A stretch of 5,630 nt of DNA. It comes from Rhodobacteraceae bacterium UBA6273 (GTDB lineage: Bacteria; Pseudomonadota; Alphaproteobacteria; Rhodobacterales; Rhodobacteraceae). The notes under the pieces are model-generated. The model was not told where the DNA came from. It saw only the letters and a program-made list of their open reading frames with translations, and made no database searches. The stretch is taken from positions 1,702-7,331 of the forward strand of contig DJUV01000075.1 of assembly GCA_002440625.1 (NCBI GenBank). The letters are read 5' to 3'. Every line of letters begins with the position of its first letter. Position 1 is the stretch's first letter. This document shows, piece after piece, positions 1-5,418 of the stretch. The translations under genes were made by a program, and so were the position numbers.

Positions 1-302
1 CGATCGTGGCCGAGCCGGAAGAGGGCAAGATCTACACCGGCAAGGTGGTGAAGCTCGTCGATTTCGGCGCCTTCGTGAACTTCTTCGGTAAGCGCGACGG
101 TCTGGTCCACGTGTCCCAGATCGCCAACAAGCGCCTGACCCATCCGAACGAGATCCTGAAGGAAGGCCAGGACGTGAAGGTCAAGCTTCTGGGCTTCGAC
201 GACCGTGGCAAGGTGCGCCTTGGCATGAAGATGGTCGACCAGGAAACCGGGGCCGAGATCATTCCCGAGAAGAAAGAAAAGGAAGAGCCGGCCGAAGGCT
301 GA
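1..302 (+). CDS. pnp: Polyribonucleotide nucleotidyltransferase (PNPase), C-terminal fragment with S1 domain
   Basis: The reading frame enters from beyond the left edge (an ATC codon at 3-5 precedes the GTG at 6, which is internal) and stops with TGA at 300-302. About 99 residues are visible. They form an S1 RNA-binding domain: [18 protein letters not shown], then [10 protein letters not shown], then [20 protein letters not shown] short charged tail rich in Glu and Lys ([12 protein letters not shown]) follows. This is the standard end of PNPase, a cytoplasmic phosphorolytic 3'-to-5' exoribonuclease that works in mRNA and sRNA decay, often with RNase E. The two catalytic RNase PH domains and the KH domain lie outside the window. 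Ribosomal protein S1 also carries S1 domains, but a single terminal domain with the [18 protein letters not shown] signature and the short acidic tail fits PNPase much better. A terminator follows directly, so pnp ends its own transcript. Confidence 0.93.
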   Translation, partial: IVAEPEEGKIYTGKVVKLVDFGAFVNFFGKRDGLVHVSQIANKRLTHPNEILKEGQDVKVKLLGFDDRGKVRLGMKMVDQETGAEIIPEKKEKEEPAEG

Positions 303-323
303 TCTCTCCTCTTGAAGCGAAGA

Positions 324-363
324 AGGAAGGCCCCGTCAGCGATGGCGGGGTCTTTCTCATTTC
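324..363 (+). terminator. Intrinsic terminator of pnp
   Basis: CCCCGTC (331-337) pairs with GGCGGGG (344-350), including one G-U pair, around the loop AGCGAT. The stem can be extended outward through 324-330 and 351-357 with further A-T and G-T pairs. The 3' side runs into a T-rich tract (TCTTTCTCATTT). It lies 22 nt after the pnp stop, so it separates pnp from the efflux operon. Confidence 0.85.
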
Positions 364-418
364 AATCCGTGGTTTCTCAGTACCTGAGGCAGCAGAATGA
401 CGTCCCGTCGGCAGGCAG

Positions 419-443
419 AAACTTTCGGCCTGACGCGAAGTTT
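419..443. promoter_or_regulatory. Inverted repeat upstream of the RND operon (candidate operator)
   Basis: AAACTTTCG (419-427) and CGAAGTTT (436-443) are inverted repeats with one extra T in the left arm and an 8-nt centre. Seen as a protein site, the perfect half-sites are AAACTT (419-424) and AAGTTT (438-443), 19 bp centre to centre, close to two helical turns. It lies about 85-110 bp upstream of the adaptor start, just before the candidate promoter. RND efflux operons are commonly repressed by TetR- or MarR-type regulators at such dyads, but no regulator gene is in the window, so the binding protein is unknown. Confidence 0.4.
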
Positions 444-446
444 AGG

Positions 447-478
447 TTGGCGGTTTGCCGGTGCGGTGGTCATATATC
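447..478 (+). promoter_or_regulatory. Weak candidate promoter of the RND operon
   Basis: TTGGCG (447-452) could serve as a -35 element, with a -10 in the AT-rich CATATATC (471-478). The spacing is 18-20 bp depending on the register, and the -10 match is only partial. The position downstream of the pnp terminator and next to the inverted repeat at 419-443 supports a promoter somewhere in this gap; the exact hexamers are uncertain. Confidence 0.3.
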
Positions 479-514
479 GTCAATACTGATTTCTTTGGCT
501 TCATCGTAAGCTTG

Positions 515-521
515 GCGAGGG
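515..521 (+). promoter_or_regulatory. Ribosome binding site of the RND adaptor
   Basis: GCGAGGG ends 5 nt before the ATG at 527. It decides the start: an in-frame upstream TTG at 455 has no comparable site and would place 24 extra residues before an otherwise well-formed signal peptide. Confidence 0.75.
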
Positions 522-526
522 CAAAA

Positions 527-1678
527 ATGGTTTTTATTGAACGCAGGCGGAATGCCGATTTTTCAGCGCTTCGCTCACTGGCCTTTGCCACACTGATCAC
601 GTCGGTCGCAGCGATCCTGGCACCTGTCTCCCATGCGCAAGAGGCCGCGCCCGAGGCGCCTGCAATGCCGGTGACGGTCGTGCGCGTGGCGCAGTTGGAT
701 CTTGAAGAAAGCGAGACCTTCACCGGCCGCGTCGAAGCGATTGAATCCGTTGCGCTTCAGGCCAAGGTCGCGGGCTATCTGAAAGCCAAGCACTTTGAGG
801 AGGGCGGCACCGTCGCGGTTGGCGATCTTCTCTTCGAGCTTGAGGATGACACCTACAGCAACTCGGTCGATCAGGCGCGCGCCGCGGTCGCGGTGGCGGA
901 AGCCCAACGAAAGCTGGCGCAGCAGATCTTTGAGCGCCAGAAGGTGCTGACCGAACGCGACGTGCAATCGCAGGCGAGCCTCGACACCGCGAGCGCCAAT
1001 CTCGACGTTGCCGCTGCGCAGGTCGAGGTCGCGCAGTCGCAGCTTGATGCCGCCACGCTGAACCTCGACTACACCAGGATCAAGTCGCCCATCGCCGGGC
1101 GGATCGGCCGCTCGGACGTCTCCATCGGCGCGCTGATCAGCCCCACCTCCGGCCCCCTCGCCACGGTCGTGCAGACCAACCCGATCTATGTCTCCTTCCC
1201 GGTTCCGCAGGCGAAGATGCTGCAGGTCCAGAAGCGGCACGCGACGCCCGATGACGTGATCGTCAAGCTGAAGCTCTCGGACGGCAGCGAGTATGCCGAG
1301 GACGGCAAGATCGCCTTCGCCGATATCCAGGCCACGACATCGACGGACTCTCTCCTCGCCCGGGCGGTCTTTGCCAATCCCGACGGCGTGCTTGTCGGCC
1401 GTCAGGTCGTCAGCGTCAGGATCGTTGGCAAGACCCCGGTGAAGCAGCTTGCCATTCCGCAGCAGGCGCTTCTTCTCGACCAGCAGGGCGCATATGTTCT
1501 GACCGTGGCCGAGGATGGCACGGTCAATCAGGCGCGGATCGAAACCGGACAGGAACAGGGAACGTTCATGGCCGTGACGAAGGGCCTGACCGAAGGCGAA
1601 ATGGTGATCGTCGGCGGCATTCAGAAGGTGCGGCCGGGCATGAAGGTTGCCCCGTCCGAAGCCCAGAACACTCAATAA
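527..1678 (+). CDS. RND efflux pump periplasmic adaptor (membrane fusion protein, AcrA/MexA type)
   Basis: This 383-residue periplasmic subunit of a tripartite pump would bridge the inner-membrane RND permease and an outer-membrane channel. A signal peptide is visible: a basic start (RRR at 6-8), a hydrophobic stretch at about 18-34 and a likely cleavage after SHA at 37. There is no lipobox cysteine, so it is probably not lipidated, unlike E. coli AcrA. A split lipoyl/barrel-sandwich domain follows (first half about 73-107, second half about 183-205 with SPIAGRIGRSDVSIGALI). The halves flank an Ala/Gln-rich alpha-helical hairpin at about 110-180. The hairpin tip has R137, L141 and S148, matching the R-x3-L-x6-S motif known to contact TolC-type channels. 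Beta-barrel and membrane-proximal domains follow, ending KVRPGMKV near 367-374. It is co-transcribed with the permease 11 nt downstream. The substrate cannot be read from the sequence. Confidence 0.93.
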   Translation: MVFIERRRNADFSALRSLAFATLITSVAAILAPVSHAQEAAPEAPAMPVTVVRVAQLDLEESETFTGRVEAIESVALQAKVAGYLKAKHFEEGGTVAVGDLLFELEDDTYSNSVDQARAAVAVAEAQRKLAQQIFERQKVLTERDVQSQASLDTASANLDVAAAQVEVAQSQLDAATLNLDYTRIKSPIAGRIGRSDVSIGALISPTSGPLATVVQTNPIYVSFPVPQAKMLQVQKRHATPDDVIVKLKLSDGSEYAEDGKIAFADIQATTSTDSLLARAVFANPDGVLVGRQVVSVRIVGKTPVKQLAIPQQALLLDQQGAYVLTVAEDGTVNQARIETGQEQGTFMAVTKGLTEGEMVIVGGIQKVRPGMKVAPSEAQNTQ

Positions 1679-1680
1679 GG
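1676..1680 (+). promoter_or_regulatory. Ribosome binding site of the RND permease, overlapping the adaptor stop
   Basis: TAAGG at 1676-1680 includes the adaptor's TAA stop codon and lies 9 nt before the permease ATG at 1690. This overlap suggests coupled translation of the two subunits. Confidence 0.6.
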
Positions 1681-1689
1681 CGCGCCATC

Positions 1690-4600
1690 ATGATCTCGGA
1701 CGTCTTTATCCGCCGGCCCCGACTGGCCTTTGTGATTTCAATCGTCATCACCATCGCCGGTCTCATCGCGATGCAGGTGATCCCGGTTTCGCAGTATCCT
1801 CAGATCGCGCCACCAACGGTGCAGGTCTCGGCGAGTTACAGCGGCGCAGATGCGCTGACGGTGGAGGAATCCATCGCGGTGCCGATCGAGAGTGCCATCA
1901 ATGGCGTCGAGGGGATGCGCTACATGCGCTCCAATTCGAACAACGCCGGGCAGTACAGCCTTAGCGTGGTGTTCGAACTCGGCGTCGATCCCGATATCGC
2001 CACGGTCAACATCCAGAACCGCGTCAAACTCGCCGAACCGCGGCTGCCGCAGACGGTCCGGGATCAGGGACTTCAGATCAAGAAGTCCTCGACCGACATT
2101 CTCCAGGTCTTCGCCTTCTATTCGGACAACCCTGCCCACGATCAAACCTATCTGTCGAACTTCGTCACGATCAACATCATCGATGAGCTGAAGCGCATCA
2201 ACGGCGTCGGCGATGTCTTCAACTTCGGCACTCGCGACTATGCGATGCGCATCTGGATTGATCCGCAGAAGCTTGCCGACCTCAATCTGACGACAGGCGA
2301 CCTTGTCGCTGCGCTGAGGACACAGCACCTGCAGGCCGCTATCGGCCGTATCGGCGCCCAGCCGACACCGGACATCGGGTCCGAACTGCAGATGACGATC
2401 ACGACAAAGGGCAAGCTGTCGACCGCCAAGGAGTTTGACGAAATCATCGTCCGCAGTCTGCCCGACGGTTCGTTCATCAGGATGAAGGATGTTGCGCGGG
2501 TTGAGCTTGGCGCCGCGAACTATGACGTGATCGGTCGCCTCGATGGCAAGCCGACGGCGCCGATCGCGGTCTATCTGTCGCCGGGCGCCAATGCCGTCGC
2601 GGTGGCCGAGGCTGTCACCCAAAGACTTGAGGAACTGAGTGACCGCTACCCCGAGGGCGTGGGGTACAAGTTCATCTACAACACCGCCGAGTTCGTCGAG
2701 GCGATGATCGAGAAAGTAGTGGAGACCCTGATCGAGGCCTTCATCCTCGTCGGCATCGTCGTCTTCGTATTCCTTGGACGGGCGCGGCCGACGCTGATCC
2801 CGCTGATCGCAGTTCCGGTTTCGGTGATCGGTACCTTTGCCGTGCTGCTGGCGATGGGCTATTCGGCCAACACGATTTCGCTTCTGGCAATGGTTCTGGC
2901 CATTGGTATCGTCGTCGATGACGCCATTGTCGTCGTCGAGAACGTCGAGAAGGTGATGGAGGAGGAGCCGCACCTTTCCCCCGCCGAGGCGACGCGGAAG
3001 GCGATGGCCGAAATCACCGGCCCGATCATCGCCATCACGCTGGTGCTCCTCTCGGTCTTTGTTCCGGTCGCCTTCCTGCCAGGCACCAGCGGCGTCCTCT
3101 TCCGCCAGTTCGCGATCACCATTTCCGCCGCCATGGTCATCTCGGCCATCAACGCGCTGACGCTGTCGCCGGCGCTTTGCAGCATCCTTCTGAAGCCGGG
3201 TCATCCCATCGGGTTCATGCGGCGGATTTCTGGGGGCATCGACGCGGTCGGGCGCGGCTACGGCGCCATCGTGAAGCGCCTCGCGCGTCTCGCGGTGCTT
3301 TCCATCGTTCTCGTCCTGGGCTTCGGCATCGCCACCCAGCGCATTGCGTCGGTCACGCCTTCGGGCTTCCTCCCGGCCGAGGATCTGGGCTACGTCATCG
3401 CGGTGATGAACATGCCGCCGGGCGCATCGCTCAGCCGGTCCTTCGAGGTGATGGAGCGCGGGGCGGAGATCATCAAGCAGGAACCCGCAGTCGATTCCAT
3501 CGTGACCATCAGTGGCTTCAACCTGCTTGATCAGGGGGTCGCCTCGAACGCCGGTATCGCCTTCGTCCGGCTCAAGGACTTTTCCGAACGGCTCGATTCC
3601 CAGAACCATTCGACGGCGATTGCGCAGCGGCTGACACAGCAGCTTCAGCAGATCGGCGATGCAACCTTCATCGCGGTCAACCCGCCGTCGCTGCCGGGTG
3701 CCGGCGCCACGGGCGGCTTCGAGATGATGGTCGAGGCGCTTGCCGGCCAGCCGCCCGAGGACATGGCGGCCGCCATGCGGGGCATCATCGTTCAGGCCAA
3801 TCAGCAAGCGGAACTTGGCGCGGTCTACTCCACCTTCGACGCGAGCACCCCGCAGGTGCGGCTCGATATCGACCGCGACAAGCTTTACACGCTCGGCCTG
3901 ACCCTGCCGGATGTCTTCACATCGCTGCAGGGCGCGCTCGGCGGCATCTACGTTGCCGACATCACCCTTTTCGGCAAAGGCTTCACCGTCTGGGTTCTGG
4001 GCGAAGGCCAAACCCGGATGAACGTCGAGTCGATCTATGGCACCCAGATCCGCAACAACCAGGGCGAAATGGTGCCCCTGTCCGCCATCGCCACCGCCAG
4101 GATCGAGGCCGCGCCGCGTTCCATCGTGCGCTACAACAACTACCGCGCGGTTTCGATCAACGGCTCCGCCGCGCCCGGCGTGGGCGATGGCGAGGCCATC
4201 GCCAAGATGGAAGAGATCGCGCTGCAAACCCTTCCGACCGGGTTTGCCTATGAATGGACCGGTCAGGGGCTGGAACTGAAGGAGTCGGCGGGCCAGACCG
4301 GCATCGTTCTCGGCTTCGCGCTCCTTTTCGCCTATCTCTTCCTCGTCGCCCTTTATGAAAGCTGGAACGTCCCCATCGGCGTGCTCCTCTCGGTGTCGGC
4401 AGGTATTCTGGTGGCGATCTTCGGGATCTGGGTCGTGGGCGCCTCGTTCGACATCTATGCGCAGATCGGCATTGTGGTACTGATCGCCCTGGCGGCCAAG
4501 AACGCCATCCTGATCGTGGAGTTTGCGCTGGAACGGCTGGCCGAGGGGCATACCGTCGCGGAAGCGGCCAGTGTCGGGGCGCAGCAGCGGTTCCGCCCGG

Positions 4601-4860
4601 TGATGATGACTTCCTTTGCCTTCATCGCCGGTCTGGTCCCGCTGATCCGCGCCACCGGCCCCGGCGCGGACAGCATGTTCGCGGTCGGCATCCCGGTCTT
4701 CTTCGGGATGATCGGTTCCGCCGTTCTCGGCATCTTCGTCATCCCGCTTCTCTTCATCGTGTTCGAACAGATGCGCGAATGGACGCGGCGCCTTGGCAAG
4801 AAGGAAGGAGATGCCAAGGGTCAGCCGGGCACCGGCGACCAGAAGGAAGTGCCGCACTAG
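1690..4860 (+). CDS. RND multidrug efflux permease, HAE1 family (AcrB/MexB type)
   Basis: At 1056 residues this is full length for the hydrophobe/amphiphile efflux-1 family: homotrimeric inner-membrane drug/proton antiporters that pass substrates to the adaptor and an outer-membrane channel. It begins with the typical ISDVFIRRPRLAFVISI and first membrane helix (about 11-32). A large periplasmic porter loop (about 33-340) follows, then helices 2-7 (about 345-550), a second porter loop (about 551-868) and helices 8-12 (about 871-1025). The proton-relay residues are all present: D410 and D411 in helix 4 (GIVVDDAIVVVENVE), K937 in helix 10 (AAKNAILIVEFA), and R967 and T974 (QRFRPVMMTSFAF), matching AcrB D407, D408, K940, R971 and T978. 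The tail after 1026 is charged and cytoplasmic. The gene looks intact and active. The pump substrate is unknown. No outer-membrane factor gene follows, so a TolC homologue elsewhere is implied. Confidence 0.95.
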   Translation: MISDVFIRRPRLAFVISIVITIAGLIAMQVIPVSQYPQIAPPTVQVSASYSGADALTVEESIAVPIESAINGVEGMRYMRSNSNNAGQYSLSVVFELGVDPDIATVNIQNRVKLAEPRLPQTVRDQGLQIKKSSTDILQVFAFYSDNPAHDQTYLSNFVTINIIDELKRINGVGDVFNFGTRDYAMRIWIDPQKLADLNLTTGDLVAALRTQHLQAAIGRIGAQPTPDIGSELQMTITTKGKLSTAKEFDEIIVRSLPDGSFIRMKDVARVELGAANYDVIGRLDGKPTAPIAVYLSPGANAVAVAEAVTQRLEELSDRYPEGVGYKFIYNTAEFVEAMIEKVVETLIEAFILVGIVVFVFLGRARPTLIPLIAVPVSVIGTFAVLLAMGYSANTISLLAMVLAIGIVVDDAIVVVENVEKVMEEEPHLSPAEATRKAMAEITGPIIAITLVLLSVFVPVAFLPGTSGVLFRQFAITISAAMVISAINALTLSPALCSILLKPGHPIGFMRRISGGIDAVGRGYGAIVKRLARLAVLSIVLVLGFGIATQRIASVTPSGFLPAEDLGYVIAVMNMPPGASLSRSFEVMERGAEIIKQEPAVDSIVTISGFNLLDQGVASNAGIAFVRLKDFSERLDSQNHSTAIAQRLTQQLQQIGDATFIAVNPPSLPGAGATGGFEMMVEALAGQPPEDMAAAMRGIIVQANQQAELGAVYSTFDASTPQVRLDIDRDKLYTLGLTLPDVFTSLQGALGGIYVADITLFGKGFTVWVLGEGQTRMNVESIYGTQIRNNQGEMVPLSAIATARIEAAPRSIVRYNNYRAVSINGSAAPGVGDGEAIAKMEEIALQTLPTGFAYEWTGQGLELKESAGQTGIVLGFALLFAYLFLVALYESWNVPIGVLLSVSAGILVAIFGIWVVGASFDIYAQIGIVVLIALAAKNAILIVEFALERLAEGHTVAEAASVGAQQRFRPVMMTSFAFIAGLVPLIRATGPGADSMFAVGIPVFFGMIGSAVLGIFVIPLLFIVFEQMREWTRRLGKKEGDAKGQPGTGDQKEVPH

Positions 4861-4888
4861 GCCGCCCGAGCGGAAAGTGGCGGACAGC

Positions 4889-4925
4889 AAAAAAGGCCCG
4901 CAGCTGATGCTGCGGGCCTTGTCTT
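4889..4925. terminator. Bidirectional terminator between the RND operon and the DUF1127/sRNA unit
   Basis: A perfect 12-bp stem, AAGGCCCGCAGC (4893-4904) with GCTGCGGGCCTT (4909-4920), closes a TGAT loop. Read on the - strand the hairpin is followed by an uninterrupted U run from the A tract at 4889-4894, a strong intrinsic terminator. Read on the + strand the tail is TTGTCTTT, weaker but usable. It starts 33 nt after the permease stop, so it can end both converging transcripts and would also form the 3' end of the small RNA. Confidence 0.92.
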
Positions 4926-4933
4926 TGGCGGGA

Positions 4934-4976
4934 CGAGGGAGGAGGCGCCCCGCCTTTTTCCGGCGCCGAGGGAGGA
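4934..4976. repeat. 10-bp direct repeat forming the two anti-SD loops
   Basis: CGAGGGAGGA occurs on the + strand at 4934-4943 and 4967-4976, 33 bp apart. On the - strand each copy reads TCCTCCCTCG and spans the loop plus the first bases of the 3' stem arm of one hairpin of the small RNA. The surrounding stem sequences differ, so the shared core is the functional motif and not a simple recent duplication of the whole hairpin. Confidence 0.8.
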
Positions 4977-4998
4977 TCGGGCCGGAGAATTCCTGCGA

Positions 4999-5214
4999 TT
5001 ACTTCGCGTAGGCCGCCTGAAGCGCGATGTCCTCGATCTGCAAACGGGCGATGCCGAGGTCGGCGAGATCGCGGTCGGTGAGCGAGCGGAGTTCGTTCAG
5101 CGTCTTGACGTAAACGGCGCGGCGGGCGTTTGCCTCTTTCACCGAGGCGACCAGGTTCGCGACATACTCCCGGATGGAGGGGCGCGCGGCACTGTGAGAA
5201 GCTACATAAGCCAT
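4999..5214 (-). CDS. DUF1127 family small protein, CcaF1-like
   Basis: A 71-residue basic protein with the DUF1127 core near its C-terminus, residues 39-60: LNELRSLTDRDLADLGIARL then QI. The N-terminal half (REYVANLVASVKEANARRAVY) is probably helical and Arg/Lys-rich; there is no signal peptide or membrane helix. I start at the ATG at 5214 (MAYVASHS...) instead of the ATG two codons earlier at 5220, because AGAGGA at 5222-5227 lies 7 nt from 5214 but only 1 nt from 5220, and relatives commonly begin MAY. In Rhodobacter sphaeroides the DUF1127 protein CcaF1 is encoded just upstream of the CcsR sRNAs and is an RNA-binding protein that affects sRNA maturation and RNA turnover. The same arrangement here supports that role by inference. 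Many alphaproteobacteria have several DUF1127 paralogues, so strict orthology is not proven. Confidence 0.92.
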   Translation of the reverse strand: MAYVASHSAARPSIREYVANLVASVKEANARRAVYVKTLNELRSLTDRDLADLGIARLQIEDIALQAAYAK

Positions 5215-5221
5215 GTTCATT

Positions 5222-5227
5222 TCCTCT
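5222..5227 (-). promoter_or_regulatory. Ribosome binding site of the DUF1127 gene
   Basis: AGAGGA on the - strand, 7 nt from the ATG at 5214. Its spacing selects 5214 over the ATG at 5220. It is part of the downstream copy of the tandem duplication; the upstream copy lacks the GG of this site. Confidence 0.7.
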
Positions 5228-5234
5228 TTCGTTC

Positions 5235-5261
5235 CGGCACATGTTCATCTCTTTCGTGCCG
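5235..5261 (-). promoter_or_regulatory. Leader hairpin of the DUF1127 transcript
   Basis: On the - strand CGGCAC (5261-5256) pairs perfectly with GTGCCG (5240-5235) around a 15-nt loop GAAAGAGATGAACAT. The hairpin would lie in the 5' untranslated region about 20 nt before the real start, with the duplicated decoy start in its loop. A regulatory role is inference only. Confidence 0.5.
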
Positions 5262-5268
5262 TTGACGC

Positions 5269-5298
5269 TAACATGGTCGCGATGCTGCACCTGCACAA
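5269..5298 (-). promoter_or_regulatory. Candidate RpoH-type promoter of the DUF1127/sRNA unit
   Basis: On the - strand TTGTGC (5298-5293), a 16-bp spacer and CCATGTTA (5276-5269). The -10 region ACCATGT resembles the heat-shock sigma consensus CCCATNT, and TTG opens the -35. Transcription would start near 5264, giving a leader of about 50 nt that contains the duplication. In R. sphaeroides the corresponding unit is transcribed from an RpoHI/RpoHII-dependent promoter, which agrees. The -35 match is limited to TTG plus weak similarity. Confidence 0.5.
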
Positions 5299-5318
5299 TC
5301 CACCGTCTCGCCAAAGGC

Positions 5319-5339
5319 GCTATGCGCTGGGCGCATGGC
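5319..5339. repeat. Inverted repeat upstream of the DUF1127 promoter
   Basis: GCTATGCGC (5319-5327) and GCGCATGGC (5331-5339) form a 9-bp dyad with one T-G pair and a TGG centre. It is centred about 65 bp upstream of the inferred transcription start of the DUF1127 unit, a position used by activators. It could also be a leftover hairpin after the peroxiredoxin terminator. There is no T run beside it. Confidence 0.4.
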
Positions 5340-5365
5340 TTATCGTGCAATCTACGCCAGAAATG

Positions 5366-5392
5366 AAAACCCCGCGCCTTGCGGGCGCGGGG
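5366..5392 (-). terminator. Intrinsic terminator of the peroxiredoxin gene
   Basis: CCCCGCGCC (5370-5378) and GGCGCGGGG (5384-5392) form a perfect 9-bp GC stem with loop TTGCG. On the - strand it is followed by TTTTCATTTC, so it terminates the gene ending at 5419. This makes the DUF1127 unit a separate transcript. Confidence 0.88.
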
Positions 5393-5418
5393 TCGAAAAG
5401 TCAGGTCTGGCGAGCGTT

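Larger units (their letters stand above)
4889..4992 (-). ncRNA. ccsR: CcsR/'cuckoo'-type small RNA with two anti-Shine-Dalgarno hairpins, 3' of the DUF1127 gene
   Basis: Read on the - strand, the region after the DUF1127 stop folds into three hairpins. Hairpin 1 (4986 down to 4959): TCCGGC+CCGA pairs with TCGG+GCCGGA, a 10-bp stem with one bulged C, around loop TCCTCCC. Hairpin 2 (4954 down to 4927): GGCGGGGCG pairs with CGTCCCGCC, 9 bp with one G-U, around loop CCTCCTCCCT. Hairpin 3 is the terminator. Loops exposing CCUCCUCCC downstream of a DUF1127 gene are the hallmark of CcsR RNAs in Rhodobacter sphaeroides, stress-induced and processed from the DUF1127 transcript. The 5' end is inferred, perhaps an RNase E cut in the AAUUCU stretch near 4987-4992. 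Only one unit is present here, against four in R. sphaeroides. The likely role is post-transcriptional control by pairing with G-rich or ribosome-binding sites; targets are not known from the sequence. Confidence 0.8.
5212..5261 (-). repeat. Imperfect tandem duplication of the DUF1127 ribosome-binding/start region
   Basis: On the + strand, CATGTTCAT-TTC-CTCTTTCGTTCCG (5212-5236) and CATGTTCAT-CTCTTTCGTGCCG (5240-5261) align with one substitution and one 3-nt gap, at a period of 28. On the - strand each copy reads CG(G/A)(C/A)ACGAAAGAG, then ATGAACATG. The upstream copy therefore offers a second ATGAACATG 28 nt before the real one, in another frame and without the GGA part of the Shine-Dalgarno sequence. 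Confidence 0.85.

Noticed and set aside
376..388. CTCAG-TAC-CTGAG inverted repeat
   Set aside because: Five-bp arms are short enough to occur by chance, and it lies far from the candidate promoter; the dyad at 419-443 is a better operator candidate.
312..509. 65-residue + strand open frame after pnp
   Set aside because: It runs through the pnp terminator and the regulatory gap, has no ribosome binding site and no recognisable sequence.
455..526. N-terminal extension of the adaptor from a TTG at 455
   Set aside because: No good ribosome binding site; it would overlap the likely promoter and precede a normal signal peptide that starts at 527.
575..1675. 366-residue open frame antisense to the adaptor
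   Set aside because: Same GC-driven shadow effect; no domain, and the + strand protein is clearly a membrane fusion protein.
1738..4890. 1050-residue open frame antisense to the RND permease
   Set aside because: It is a shadow of a long GC-rich coding gene. The protein is rich in Asp, Arg, His and Gly with no recognisable domain, while the + strand product is a complete HAE1 permease.
4936..4945. Strong Shine-Dalgarno-like AGGGAGGAGG on the + strand
   Set aside because: No start codon with a plausible gene follows; it is the complement of the sRNA loop.
4927..4959. Second + strand terminator (GGCGGG...CCCGCC followed by TTTTT)
   Set aside because: This is the mirror image of sRNA hairpin 2. 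It could act as a backup, but the stem is interrupted by the large loop and the stronger 12-bp hairpin lies just before it.
4754..5350. 198-residue - strand open frame across the DUF1127 gene
   Set aside because: It crosses two transcription signals and overlaps the DUF1127 gene in another frame with Arg/Pro/His-rich composition. Only its internal ATG at 5248 is of interest, as the duplicated decoy start.
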